NCBI GenBank assembly: GCA_002946415.1
Contig: NJPS01000062.1
Coordinates: 682,001-746,000 of the forward strand
Direction of reading: 5' to 3'
DNA length: 64,000 nt
Source: Rutstroemia sp. NJR-2017a BVV2
Lineage: Eukaryota; Ascomycota; Leotiomycetes; Helotiales; Rutstroemiaceae
The position numbers and the translations under genes were made by a program. Below, one piece after another: positions 50,528 to 60,862 of the stretch (the first letter of the stretch is position 1; each line of letters opens with the position of its first letter). The notes beneath the pieces were generated by a model. That model saw nothing but the letters and a program-made list of their open reading frames with translations. It was not told the DNA's origin and made no database searches.

Positions 50528-52141
50528 TTGAAGATAAACAACCAGAAGATTCGTTGATATTGGTCATGTTCGGAAGTCGGCATCATGTTCGTCTTGAATG
50601 CGAATGTCATACCAGTTTACCTAATTCAGCTTCGGATTTCTTCTGATGGACGGTCTTTTCTCTCTCCTTCGACTGCATATAAAAATTTCCGCTTTTCTTT
50701 CTACTCTGCTTTAATCGGTTCAACTACCAGAATATGACTTTTCTTGTGGAGGGAATAATGATGAACACTCAATTAGATTTTGGTGGGGTATGAATGGAGG
50801 AGCATCGCCGTTTCACGTCCCGGAAGAGAGATGGAAGAGTACATACGCATGCGCTTGCGAGACTAATCGCACACTTTTGTTTTTCCTTTCTGGTAATATT
50901 GCATTGGGGATGGCGTCATTGATGTCTACTGCATATAATTCCGATTTTCCTTTTTTCTCTCCATTGTTGTTGCGTCTGGCGCCAATGGGTGACCGAACAA
51001 CATTCTTTTCTTTTGTTGATGGACAGTGATGGGTAGGGGGATATCGGGGGGTTCTTCAGTATACGACATATAAAGGTTTTTCTACTTTCCTTTCCTGATT
51101 TTGACGGGGAGGGGAAGATTCTGTTCGGCGCTGTGTATCAATCAAATTTTGGGAGGCTAGGAGATAGGCGGTATGCAATAAAAATACTGCGAGGTGGTGC
51201 TTAAAAGGAATCAGATGAAAATGAAGATGATGGCTATGAGATATCTATTTGCTGTTGGTTGTTGGTAGACGAAATGGATGGGTTAGGTGTAGGTGGTTGT
51301 ATAGAAAGAGTCTTTGAAGGAACGACAGGGGGGCGAAGGGGAGACGAGAAAGCTTAATGGGAGCCAGGAGAAAAAAAAATAACAGGAATCCCCAGTCAGT
51401 CATTTCCGGCAACAAATACGAGAGATAGTTTTGAACAGTGTTTGTGAAAGCCTTTTGTTGATGTGATTAATAGGTATGCTTGTGTGATACGGAGGAGATG
51501 AGAGGAGGCGGGCGTGCGTCTGGTCAGTGCTATGTGATGTGTGAAGTGTTTGGAACTCCTGCCTGTGCTGCCAAGGGGCTGTAATCTTTGAGTGCAGGAG
51601 TTGTGTTCTGGAGCTCAGATATTGGGGTTGTAAACTTTCGGGGATAAACACATGAGGGGACTGGGACTGACCGAAGAGACAGGTCGAACAAAGGTGGAAG
51701 TACTGTAGTGACACTCGCTTCAATCAAGAGCATTTGATTGGGATATGAAATCTTTATTACTCGTGTGAACTATTGATAACTTTACCTACCTCCCATCGCC
51801 GAATTGTAATGCCTACCTCAATACTGCTCTTTACCGTTATGGCAAGCCACACTCCACTGACGCGACGCGTTTATCGGCGCACGGCGTGGCTGAAAAGAGC
51901 GGTGGCAGAATTTCTCACAGCTTCTATCTATCTTTCGACCTTGCGCATCGCATCATCACTTCAACCTCAGCGACCGGAGAATACCACGTTACTACATATC
52001 AGGCACTTTTACGACAAGTTCCCGCTATTCAATGCCCGCCAAAGATTGCGATTAAACAATAGCAAGAAGGAGGAAAAGGAGAGGCAAGAAGAAGGACGAC
52101 TAAGTTCGAGTTAAGGACCATTGGAGGAGAAATCGAAAGCA
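50528..52141. other. Intergenic, no gene seen
   Basis: The 3' flank of the preceding gene followed by the 5' flank of the WBP11-like gene. Small minus-strand open frames near 51.4-51.7 kb show no domain or signal sequence. Confidence 0.55.
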
Positions 52142-53227
52142 ATGCCGAAGGAAAAATCCATTAATCCCGCGCAGGCGGCGAGGAAGGCTGAAAAGGCTAA
52201 GGCTATTAAGAAAGGTGTGTTAATTTCCTCTGGTTTTTGGTTGATTGGGCTCAGATGTCGTTGGATTGGAGCTGTGCGGGTTGTCCTCAAATTCATTGCC
52301 CGGAAGTTCTGTACTTTACTTCCCTCTTCTGCCATCACCTCACTTACCGCGCCCCAATCACTTACTGACGTTCTACCCATAGGCAAAGCAACACTGCAAG
52401 CGCAAAAAACGGAGCGACTGGCGAAAAAGAATCCCTTTCATCTGCAAAAACAACTCGATGAATTGAAGGCCGTGGAAGAATCCGGTGGGAAATTATCTGC
52501 GCATGAGAAGAAGCTTGTGGAGGGTCTCGAGAAGGAGATCAAAGCTGTGAGGAAGGCGAGGGAGGAGAAGGGAGTGGTGGATGAACCTAGAGGTGCTGCT
52601 GGGGGGAGAGGTGGGAGAGGAGGATTTGGTGGGGGAAGAGGTGGGGCAGGGGTTCTGGGCAAGAGGAGGAGAGATGGAGATACCGATGAGAGTGAGAGTG
52701 ATGAGGTAGATGAAGAAACGAAACGGATTCCGATGCCGAGAGATACACCGCCGCCGATACCGAAGGAGGTGTTGGATAAATGGTATGCAAAGAGGAGGGA
52801 GAGGTGGCAGAAGCGGAATGCGAATGCGAATGAGACGCCGTTGGGAGGGAATGATCGGGGAAGTTTTGGTGGGAATAATGGGGGAATGGGTGCTGAAAGA
52901 CCGAAGATGGAAGTCAAGACCGTTTATGAAGCTAAACCGGTAATAAGAGATTTGAGGAAAGAGGCGACGGCTTTTGTGCCGGCGGTGGTGAGGCAGAAGA
53001 TGCAGAGGGGGAAGGGGGAGGGAGGGTTGATGGAGGAGGATGAGTTGGAGAGGTTGGAGAGGGAGGGGTATGTTAAGGGGATGGGTGGGGGAAGTGGTGA
53101 AGGGAAGAGCGAAATGGATAGGGGGGTAGAAGGTGGAGGTGGGGAGATAGAAGGTATAGAGCAAAGGGGGGCAGGAGTGGGAGACATGAATGTTGAGATG
53201 GAGGAGGTGGAGGATGAGGATGCTTAG
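52142..53227 (+). CDS. WBP11-like splicing factor
   Basis: A nuclear protein related to WW-domain-binding protein 11, which associates with the spliceosome. Exons read 52142-52214 and 52383-53227, giving 305 residues. The N-terminus MPKEKSINPAQAARKAEKAK matches the WBP11 entry motif, continuing as KKNPFHLQKQLDELKAVE after the join. An Arg/Gly-rich patch (GGRGGRGGFGGGRGG), an acidic Asp/Glu/Ser patch and the proline motif RDTPPPIPKEVLDKWYAKRR follow. A conserved C-terminal motif is PVIRDLRKEATAFVPAVVRQ. The 168-nt intron is a multiple of three and has no stop in frame, so an unspliced message would encode a 361-residue form. The ATG at 52142 is chosen because the family motif begins there. Strong purine bias on + creates long false frames on the opposite strand. 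Confidence 0.8.
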   Translation: MPKEKSINPAQAARKAEKAKAIKKGVLISSGFWLIGLRCRWIGAVRVVLKFIARKFCTLLPSSAITSLTAPQSLTDVLPIGKATLQAQKTERLAKKNPFHLQKQLDELKAVEESGGKLSAHEKKLVEGLEKEIKAVRKAREEKGVVDEPRGAAGGRGGRGGFGGGRGGAGVLGKRRRDGDTDESESDEVDEETKRIPMPRDTPPPIPKEVLDKWYAKRRERWQKRNANANETPLGGNDRGSFGGNNGGMGAERPKMEVKTVYEAKPVIRDLRKEATAFVPAVVRQKMQRGKGEGGLMEEDELERLEREGYVKGMGGGSGEGKSEMDRGVEGGGGEIEGIEQRGAGVGDMNVEMEEVEDEDA

Positions 53228-53888
53228 ATGAGTAGGTAGTATTCAATGTGTGTATATTCATTAGAACAGCAGAGATGGACTACCAAGAGATTAAATGGGT
53301 GATATTAAGCGAGCGAGGGATTTGAATTTGATACCCAAGTGTTGAGTTGAAGCTGTGCTATCTTTCCACCAATCCATTTATGCGGGAATTGGGGGGCTGA
53401 TGGGGACAAATAGCTGGAGCGCTTGACGGGATAGCTGGCTGGTGTGGAATGTGTGGGCTTTCAAGCTGTGTGTATGCATTGCGACGGAGTTTGGGTGGGA
53501 GATTGAGGAATAGTTGGAACGTGATTGGTGGTGTGAAGTTGCTCGCAAATACTTTCCCTTGATTATTAATATTACCTCGCAGCTACTTCCCAGTGATTTA
53601 CCAATATCTCTTCGGAAATACTTCCCAGTGATTTACAAACATCTTTCCGCAAATACCTTCTAGTGATTGCAAACATTAGACCGGATAACTTTCACTTCCA
53701 TAGCAAATCGCGATGTCCCGCGACGGTATAAGAGGATGCGACAGTCTCCCCTTATGTCGAGAACTTCCACAGCCAAACGAAGTGACAATCCGTCTTCTCA
53801 TTACCCTCTCCAAAATTCTTGACTGGTCACTTAATCGCTGCCTTTTACATCTACGAATCTCAAAACGAATCTCAAAACGAATCTCAAA
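53228..53888 (+). promoter_or_regulatory. Dehydrogenase promoter with tandem repeats
   Basis: 661 bp between the WBP11-like stop and the dehydrogenase start. It carries a four-copy 35-bp tandem repeat at 53545-53682 and a three-copy 12-bp repeat that runs into the start codon. Confidence 0.55.
53545..53682 (+). repeat. Four imperfect tandem copies of a ~35-bp unit
   Basis: Copies start at 53545, 53579, 53614 and 53649, each opening with a gcaaatac-like motif followed by ttcccagtgattta-like sequence. Copies 2 and 3 are most alike. The array lies about 200-340 bp upstream of the dehydrogenase start, a place where repeated protein-binding sites would act. Confidence 0.85.
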
Positions 53889-53889
53889 A
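53854..53889 (+). repeat. Three perfect 12-bp repeats ending in the start codon
   Basis: Three perfect copies of cgaatctcaaaa at 53854-53865, 53866-53877 and 53878-53889. The last A of the third copy is the A of the dehydrogenase ATG, so the repeat forms the end of the 5' leader. Confidence 0.9.
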
Positions 53890-55005
53890 TGGTGTCCTGG
53901 GCTATCACTGGCGCGACGCGAGGCATCGGCGTAAGTTTTCCCTGATCAACACCGCAACCACATCCGCAAATGCTAACAAGACCATCTTTGCAGTTCGAGT
54001 TTGTCAATAAGCTTGTGAGTCTACCGCTGTAAACACAGTCACATCAAAAAGGACATATTACTGACTGGGCCACCGCAGTCCAGCGATCCAAAAAACCAAG
54101 TGTTTGCCCTCATTCGAAGTCGAGGAACTTCCGGTCCGCTTGAGGAGCTTGCTTCAAAGCGTAAAAATATTCATATCATCGTGACGGATATCTCCGACCC
54201 GAAGAAGTTGGCCCAGGCTGCCGCTGAAGTCTCCCAAATCACGGCCGGTTCGCTTGATGTCTTGATTCTCAACGCTAGCTCCGCAGGGCCGGAGACCAGC
54301 GCGCTACCACCAAGTGCTTTGTGAGTAAACAGGCTGAATGTGCTTGAGAGTTCAAATTGCTAACAGAGTGCAGCCATGGCAAGGAGGAAGCTCTCGAGAG
54401 GGAGATCAACGAGAATGTTTGTTCCTTCAGCTAGCACTTCAGTGATAACTGCAAAATCTGACTGTTCACAGGTCAAAACAAACGTGATCAGTAATATCTT
54501 CGTCGTCAACTCCTTCCTCGATCTCGTCCGTAACGGCAAAGAGAAGAAGATCATACTCATTTCCAGCCAGAGTGGAGACATTGAGTTCAATCGTCTCACC
54601 GGCCTTCCTAACGTGCTGGGGTATTCTGCCGCCAAGGCTGGCATGATGGTCGTCATGACTAAGTTTGGTGCTGAATTGGCCCAATATGGCATCAAGACAT
54701 TGTCTCTCAGTCCAGGATGGGTAAACACGGATGCTGGTTAGTCAACGCAGGCGAATCATGTAGGCGCAGATAACTGATTCAGAACAGCTCAGGCAGTCAC
54801 CGGCGATCCGGAAGTGCGCAAATTCGTGCTCAATGTGTTTCATAGGCTCGACCCCAATGTCAATGGACCGGCTCCGGTAAATGAAGCAGTCGCGAATATG
54901 CTTCAAGTGATTCAGAACTTGACGGAAGCGGACAGTGGGAAATTTTTGACACATCACGGGAAGAATGTTTTCGGAGATAGCGGAAACAATGTTGATTGGT
55001 TCTAG
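53889..55005 (+). CDS. Short-chain dehydrogenase/reductase
   Basis: A Rossmann-fold NAD(P)(H) oxidoreductase of 276 residues. Exons read 53889-53930, 53994-54014, 54079-54320, 54374-54416, 54472-54736 and 54788-55005; the second is only 21 nt. The cofactor motif TGATRGIG is at residues 7-14, DVLILNAS corresponds to the NAG motif, the catalytic Ser lies in ILISSQSG, and YSAAKAG gives the Tyr-X3-Lys pair. The following LSPGWVNTD matches the classical SDR substrate loop. All active-site residues are present, so it should be functional. The substrate is unknown. The Zn2Cys6 regulator lies tail-to-tail 75 bp away; such pairs are sometimes functionally linked in fungi, but this is inference only. 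Confidence 0.9.
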
Positions 55006-55080
55006 TCTGGAAGCTGAAAGATCTATCTTCATAGATATCAAACCAGTAGGTAGGAATAATGATAGGCCTAAGACCAAGGA

Positions 55081-56814
55081 TTAGGCAAATAGCGGCATGA
55101 ACGAAACTCCACCCACAACCGCATTGAAAATCGTGAGATGATCGACTTCATTCTCCATATCGAGATCATGCTGATTCCACACAGCCTCAACCAAATGCTG
55201 AATGAAATGAACATGACTTGATCTTCGTCTTCGATCTTGCCGACTTTGTTCAAAGACGTCCAGGACAGCAAGTCGCTGATTATCGTCAACTGCTTCGCAG
55301 GCGATAATGAACAATGGCCATGCGTGCTGGCATGTTACCATCTTGGTCAGCAGCAATATTCCCTCTCTCACTAGTCGTCTGTGACGGAATTCTATCCCTG
55401 AAACGCGGTGCACTATCCGATTGACATATATCAAGCATGCAAGTCTATGGAGATCAGAGACCATGGTGTTCCGGGATATCGGTGTTGAAGATTGTATGTG
55501 GAGAGAGCCGTAATATCCTACTGCTTGGGAAATGTTCTCTTCCAGCATCTTTACGCGCTCAATTCGAGCATTCGTCTCGGGGGATCTTGGGACTATAGCT
55601 AGTCTACATGTATGTACAACGAGCTGGAGGACATCAATTGGACAGCCAATGTTGGTCTCTACCTGCCGCAGTATTAGATGATGTCAAAGAACGAGCAAAA
55701 GACTTCCATTTACCTTTGAACCGCTTCCCTCGATAGCTCTAGACGATCTTACTATGGGAGCAAAGCCGCAACCTTCATAAGGTACATGCCAATGTCTGAT
55801 TGTGAACTCTGCGAGGACCTCGTGATAATAAATCCAATCAAGGAAGACCGAATATTCTTGCCGAGCCAGCTTATGCATTGCTGGTGACGTGTTGATGATT
55901 CTTTTCACTGAGCATAGAAATACAACCCAACTGCCTTTAGAGTTTGAATCTGAGAGCTGTGATTGTTAGCCGACTAGACTATGGCAAGCCTGTGAGGACT
56001 GGGCGGGGTATATTACCTCACAATGATACAAAAGCATCATCGCCATCAAATTCTGAATCAGCGTCTTTTCATCCAGCCAGTTGATTGGCTCTTTGAATGA
56101 TGATACCACGAGATGTTTGTAGCGAAAGCTCTTCATGTTACCGTGAAGCTGCAGCGATGCGAGAGCAAATACGCCTTGGAGGACTGGATTGGTCTCATCC
56201 GATGGATCGGAGAATGCAATTCGCAAGATAAATTGTGCTAAAACCTCCTCGTCGGTGGGTCCTAGTATCAGTGATCTTGATTCGTGGACTGAGACGTTTT
56301 GGTTAATAAGATGATTAAGTCGGGAGACACATACTACATACAGAATCCTAGTAAATGCGACTCTTCTCTGTTGATAACGGGTGGGGATAGATAGGTCGGG
56401 CTGGGGACTTTCATAGTACGAAGGTAACGAGCTATAGGTGAGTGCCGTTAGTATCAAGCAGCTTGCAAGTGTATCAGGTGATTCCCACTAGAAATATTTC
56501 CGTTCCCCAGCTCCTCCGAGAGCGATAAGTCCCAAGAAGATAAATTCAGAAACCTCTTGGCATTCGGCTGAATATTATTCACCGTATCTCGCGAGATAAT
56601 TGCTCTTCTCCCGTCGCCATCCCGAGGCCAGGATAGCTGGACGCCGTAGCCTTGACAGACGCGCCGCGCTTTCGTGCAGTTGCCACATCTCGGCCGCTGC
56701 GAGTCACATCGGACTTTGCGCTCTAAGTAGAAATCAGCATGTCAACATTCGTATGGCAGGTTATCCAATCTTGGTGTGTTTACTTCTGCAAGTCCAACAC
56801 CCTTTTATTGCCAT
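55081..56814 (-). CDS. Zn2Cys6 transcription factor
   Basis: A fungal-specific binuclear zinc cluster regulator. Exon 1 (56814-56784) encodes MAIKGCWTCR and is joined across a 61-nt intron to exon 2 (from 56722), completing CWTCRKRKVRCDSQRPRCG and NCTKARRVCQGY: all six cysteines are present. Later exons read 56431-56017, 55956-55714 and 55662-55081, with clean GT-AG joins, and encode the Fungal_trans_2-like middle/C-terminal region (FILRIAFSDPSDETNPVLQG, KIHR-free helical sequence, then EENISQAVGYYGSLHIQSST). The join between exons 2 and 3 is uncertain. The acceptor TATAG at 56432-56436 is good and needs phase 2; the in-phase donor is a weak GTTTCT at 56553 (122-nt intron, 479 residues). That choice would drop the plausible coding stretch FLNLSSWDLSLSEEL. 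A frame lesion is the alternative. Target genes are unknown. Confidence 0.8.
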
Positions 56815-58295
56815 GGCGAGATTCTTGGTGCTTATCCTCTAATTCGTCGTAAAGTGAATGTGATAGGGGCTCAGCCTGAAAATGAATTCATGTTGCGCTG
56901 CGAATCTTCTCTGATGCAAAGGTTGAATGCCAGCGTAGACATCGGGAGCGTTCCCATAGACGGTTCCCTCAAACATGGTGGCAGCCGAACAATCCCTACA
57001 CTCGAGGCAGGTCCATATCCACTGGCCTCCGAATTAGAATAACGTTATATTAACCAGAACAAAGGATTGGTCGGCCACCGCATGTCTGACACGCCACATC
57101 TCGGAGAAAGTTGCAAAGGATGATTAAGCGGACAAACGATGGCAGATAGCCGAAGCTACGCCGCTAGGCCCGAAGTGGAGAAACAATGGACTAACAATAG
57201 ACGACGTCAAATATTCGGGTTCACGATTATGAGGTGCAATATTCCGAACGAAGCCGGAGTTAACGAGCTCTCAGGCTCTAGTATGTTAAGTATTGACTGA
57301 AGTTTGGTCGCCTTACTTACTGATCCTACTTACTGAGTTACTGCAATTTTGCTACTCGTGACATTCAACGACGTGAGGTGTAAGATGTGCGATCTGCAGC
57401 ATCTACTAGTACACAAAAACAGAAATCCCTATTCTTTGTCGGCAGTTATGCTGATAGTTTAGCTTCTTTGTTAATCGCTCCGTTATTAAACAAAACTCTT
57501 TGTGTATTTTTAGGAGACAATTGTAAGAGGAATCCGCTTTGTGAACCACCATTGTCACTCTCTCAGGACCGAGGAGTGGCGTCACTTTTGGGTTCAGAGC
57601 AATTGTTCGATGTTCGAAATGCATAGTCTCTACTGTGTAGCGAGGAGCTGTCTCTGACAAATCTCTATCCCAAGTGGGGAGAAATGGTTATTATTCGGAA
57701 TTTATTCCTAGAGGGTGAGATGTATGCCATTCAGCTACATCAATTGCAAAATACGCAAAGACCTGCTAGGCTGCTATATAATATATACAAGGCCAAGGTG
57801 TAGCCTTTCTCGCCGTGATTCTTCTCGGAAGACCGTGTGTTGCGAGTTCACGAGGAATTCTTCATTTTCTTTTGGATCACTCCGCAAGTTAGTCGGTGCC
57901 AGTGACGACGCATCAATCTTTAATATTACAACCATTGTGGGCGTCTGAGATTCAGAACCATTAAAATAAATGATGCCATGTCTAGCCATACCGTCAGCAT
58001 GCCAGTGCGAATATCCAGTTACTTGTGAACAGCTACCAAACTTACCTTTATTCACAATCAGAACAATACTCGAATCCCAATGTCAAATTATTTTGAACAT
58101 AGCCTTGACAATTGGACAATGATTTACAGCACCATGTATTTGTTTATAAAGCTCGGCTTAAATCTCTTTGGCCCCCTACCGACAAAATATAAAAAAAAAC
58201 AGCGTATCTAGTATTGCATCTGATAAATTCCATCGTTTCGTGACAGCGAACTTTGCGAGATATCGGTCTTCGAATCTTCACCGTAACTTAAAAGT
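56815..58295. other. Intergenic, AT-rich on the right, possible BTB-like fragment
   Basis: Starts with the regulator's promoter. On the - strand, 57406-57660 reads an 84-residue frame containing LLGPERVTMVVHKADSS and LKIHKEFCL, reminiscent of the start of a fungal BTB/POZ domain, but it ends quickly. A second minus frame (57774-58055) is not recognisable. The right half is AT-rich and leads into the first paralog of the unknown family. Confidence 0.4.
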
Positions 58296-59273
58296 ATGGG
58301 TTTCCCATTTTGGACAGACTGGGAGTGTGGTCTCTTGTTACTGGTCATCGATTGGTACATTGTGGGAGGTTCGTGCTACCCAGTATATAAAGAGGTTGGT
58401 GCCACAACCAGAGAGTGGGCAGAAACTCTTGCACCATATATGGATCCACCTTCGCGAAGAGTTGGAGCTCAAGCACTTGTTTCTAAAGAGAGAGCGTATA
58501 GCCATTTTGGTATCAGGGGAAAATGGAGGGAAATTAGGGGGAACAACAAATCTCGAAGAGATGCCGTCTCTGCTCTCTTCGAGAAAGTTTTACCATTCAG
58601 AGAGTTGATAGAATCTACTCATGGTGTATCGATAAACTACATCAAGTATGATAAGCTCCCTGCAGGTCTATACGTGCAAGTCAGGTCGGTTGAGACCTTT
58701 GGGTGGGCAGGAATCATTTCCGAGTATCTGATCTCTCGCTGGAGAACTGAAGAGCAAGCCCCGGAAGTTGAAGCCGATAGACACAAGCAAAGGACTGTGA
58801 GGAATGTGCTTTATAGGGCGGCGGAAAAAGAAGTATCGAGTTTGGTGGGGCAAGATGGGAAGATCAAATGTCAAGGCCCAGATGCTCCTCAGTGGCTGAA
58901 ATACTTCAACAGCTGTCAGAATACTCAAAAGAGCGAGAGCCCAGGTGTTATACAAGGGCCTGAAGTCCCAACTATTCCAGAGGGCGAGAGCATAACCGTT
59001 ATACAGGGGCCTGAAATCCCAAGTTGTGAAGAGAGTGAGAGCCTAGCCGTTATACAGGGGCGTGAAAACCCCAGTGCTGGCAGTAAATCGCAAGAGAAGT
59101 TCCTGCCTGATAGGGCACTTGATCACTATGACTTCGGCTTCAACTACGACTTCGACTTCAACTTTAACGACCACTACGAAAAATTCCTCGAAACTCAACA
59201 ATCGCAAACTGACGTATCTAGTAACCAAATATCTACTACACAGCTGCCTTCTTCCGACGAACAGGGCCAATAA
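58296..59273 (+). CDS. Unknown Trp-rich-domain family, copy 1
   Basis: An uninterrupted 325-residue frame. I do not recognise it by name. Residues 6-25 (WTDWECGLLLLVIDWYIVGG) are shared with the two copies downstream. A second conserved block (FGIRGKWREIRGNN) and KVLPFRELIE end a ~105-residue N-terminal domain. The spacing of tryptophans and the basic K/R-W-X-X-[IL]-R-[EG] block recall Myb/SANT or trihelix DNA-binding domains; this is inference. A middle block with EYLISRW and DAPQWLKYF matches copy 2. The C-terminal part has three ~22-residue repeats with VIQGPE[VI]P or VIQGREN, then an Asp/Phe/Tyr-rich tail (DFGFNYDFDFNFNDHY). There is no signal peptide or membrane segment, and no intron is needed. 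It lies in AT-rich DNA. This is the most complete member. Confidence 0.7.
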   Translation: MGFPFWTDWECGLLLLVIDWYIVGGSCYPVYKEVGATTREWAETLAPYMDPPSRRVGAQALVSKERAYSHFGIRGKWREIRGNNKSRRDAVSALFEKVLPFRELIESTHGVSINYIKYDKLPAGLYVQVRSVETFGWAGIISEYLISRWRTEEQAPEVEADRHKQRTVRNVLYRAAEKEVSSLVGQDGKIKCQGPDAPQWLKYFNSCQNTQKSESPGVIQGPEVPTIPEGESITVIQGPEIPSCEESESLAVIQGRENPSAGSKSQEKFLPDRALDHYDFGFNYDFDFNFNDHYEKFLETQQSQTDVSSNQISTTQLPSSDEQGQ

Positions 59274-59896
59274 GTTAATGTCATGATTATGGGGTTATCT
59301 AACCTGGGTACCCCTAACCGACTGCCTAAGAATAGGACACCGTATACGGTACATTTCTAGTCAACTACTATCGTCGTCTAGAACGGTAAATATACTTGAG
59401 CTTACACTAATTATAATATCTAACAGAGCTGTGGTCCTGTGGACTTTGTGGTAAGCTGAAAATCGAAATTTACAACACTTAATATAGAAATAGAACCCAC
59501 TGACCACTAATTTTATTGGAGTATCTCTTGATGCTCTTTTTGTGCTTCGGAAACCAGAAATAATGGATATAGTTCCATGAAATGGGACTTGGGGATATAT
59601 TCTCTGGATATTTGGAACTTTCACACTTCAGATGATATCGGAACAATTGAGATCAATGATCATTCACGCACACTGTGACTACTAACCCCTTCTAACTAGT
59701 AAGTGGAAAACGATTCACAGGACCATAAGACCCCTTGTAACCTATATACATAATGACATTTATTACCTTGAATTTTCACAATCAAATACGGGATCAAGGC
59801 GAGTCGATAATCTAATTTACTTTTACGATCCTTGCGAAACAACTGGGGAACAACACACCACGCAAATTAAATTTCATTGTACGAATTCACAGAATC
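59274..59896. other. AT-rich spacer between paralogs 1 and 2
   Basis: No gene seen. The last 20 bases before copy 2 resemble those before copy 3. Confidence 0.6.
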
Positions 59897-60862
59897 ATGA
59901 CGTCGCGTGAGTGTTGGACGGACTGGGAGAGTGCGGTCTTATTGCTTGCTATCGATTGGTGTACAGTGCAGGGCGAATTTGAGCCAAATGGTGTTGAAAT
60001 AGCTAAGCTGACAGAGGATTGCGTCAAGTTTCTACAGCCTTTCATGGAGGTGAAATCATCCAGACTGCTACTTTCTAAGCCATTCGATGCGACCTCGGTG
60101 CGCGTTAGGTGGAGACGTCTTCGGGAAAGCCGTGACACTATGGGCGAAGCATTCAACGCTATTGAAAACAAAGTCCTACCCTATAGGGAACAACTAGAAG
60201 TTAGGGGTTTTCCCATATAATATATATCCCGGGATATACTTCCTGGAACTAAGAATTCGCTGGGAAATTCCAATGGTGCTGGGGCGATCGTTGGCGGCAC
60301 ATACACATTAAAAGAATGGACCAGCCCCCTACGCGAAAGGGAACCAACAATAGTAGCAGTGAAAGAGGCAAGATCAGAAAGAGAGACACTCTTTATAATG
60401 GCCCATACAGAGGCTTCATATTGGAATGAGCAAGACCGAGCGACTAGATCCCTTCGAGACGCTGCTCCCGGTTGGTTGAAATCCTTTGATGGCCACCCTA
60501 TGAGGACAGCTTCCACGCAACAAGCCGTCTCCACTCTACGGAAATCCACAACTGGTAGAAAAGACACTAAAACCTATCAAACAAACACAAGCCAAGGGCA
60601 ATGGATTTCTCCCTACGCGCAGGACACAGAAGCCCCACTGGAGACAGCGACTCGGGAAGAGGACACGGCCTTCCCGCCACAGACTACGACTACGATACCA
60701 TCAGCCGTGGCCTTCCAGAAGGCTACAGGCTATAAAACACAGTATAATACCAGTGCCAATACACAAGTGGCAGGGAGTTACCAACAGGACACCTCCCAAC
60801 AGCAAACAACTGAACCAGGTGCTCCATATCTGCCCTGGCCATCCAGTTATTTTTCCAGATAA
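59897..60862 (+). pseudogene. Unknown Trp-rich-domain family, copy 2 (one in-frame stop)
   Basis: The frame runs 322 codons to the end stop but is interrupted by TAA at 60218-60220, after 107 residues. The N-terminal block CWTDWESAVLLLAIDW, the basic block RVRWRRLRES and KVLPYREQLE match copies 1 and 3. After the stop the same frame continues with conserved family sequence (DILPG, TYTLKEW, AAPGWLKSF) and a Gln/Thr-rich tail. The stop sits in a column where copy 1 has Asn and copy 3 has Cys, flanked by matching residues, so it is one nonsense change, not a frameshift. I found no splice sites that would remove it cleanly. It may be a recent pseudogene, a truncated ~107-residue protein limited to the N-terminal domain, or a readthrough gene. 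A C-to-T change in AT-rich DNA (RIP-like) could explain it. Confidence 0.65.

Noticed and set aside
52493..53164. 223-codon frame on - (and other antisense frames) over the WBP11-like gene
   Set aside because: Caused by the purine-rich + strand; the translation is low-complexity Pro/Leu/His and lies opposite a well-supported gene.
60190..60260. An intron removing the in-frame stop of paralog copy 2
   Set aside because: No donor/branch/acceptor set around 60218 keeps frame, and the residues on both sides align directly with copies 1 and 3, so nothing needs removing except the stop itself.
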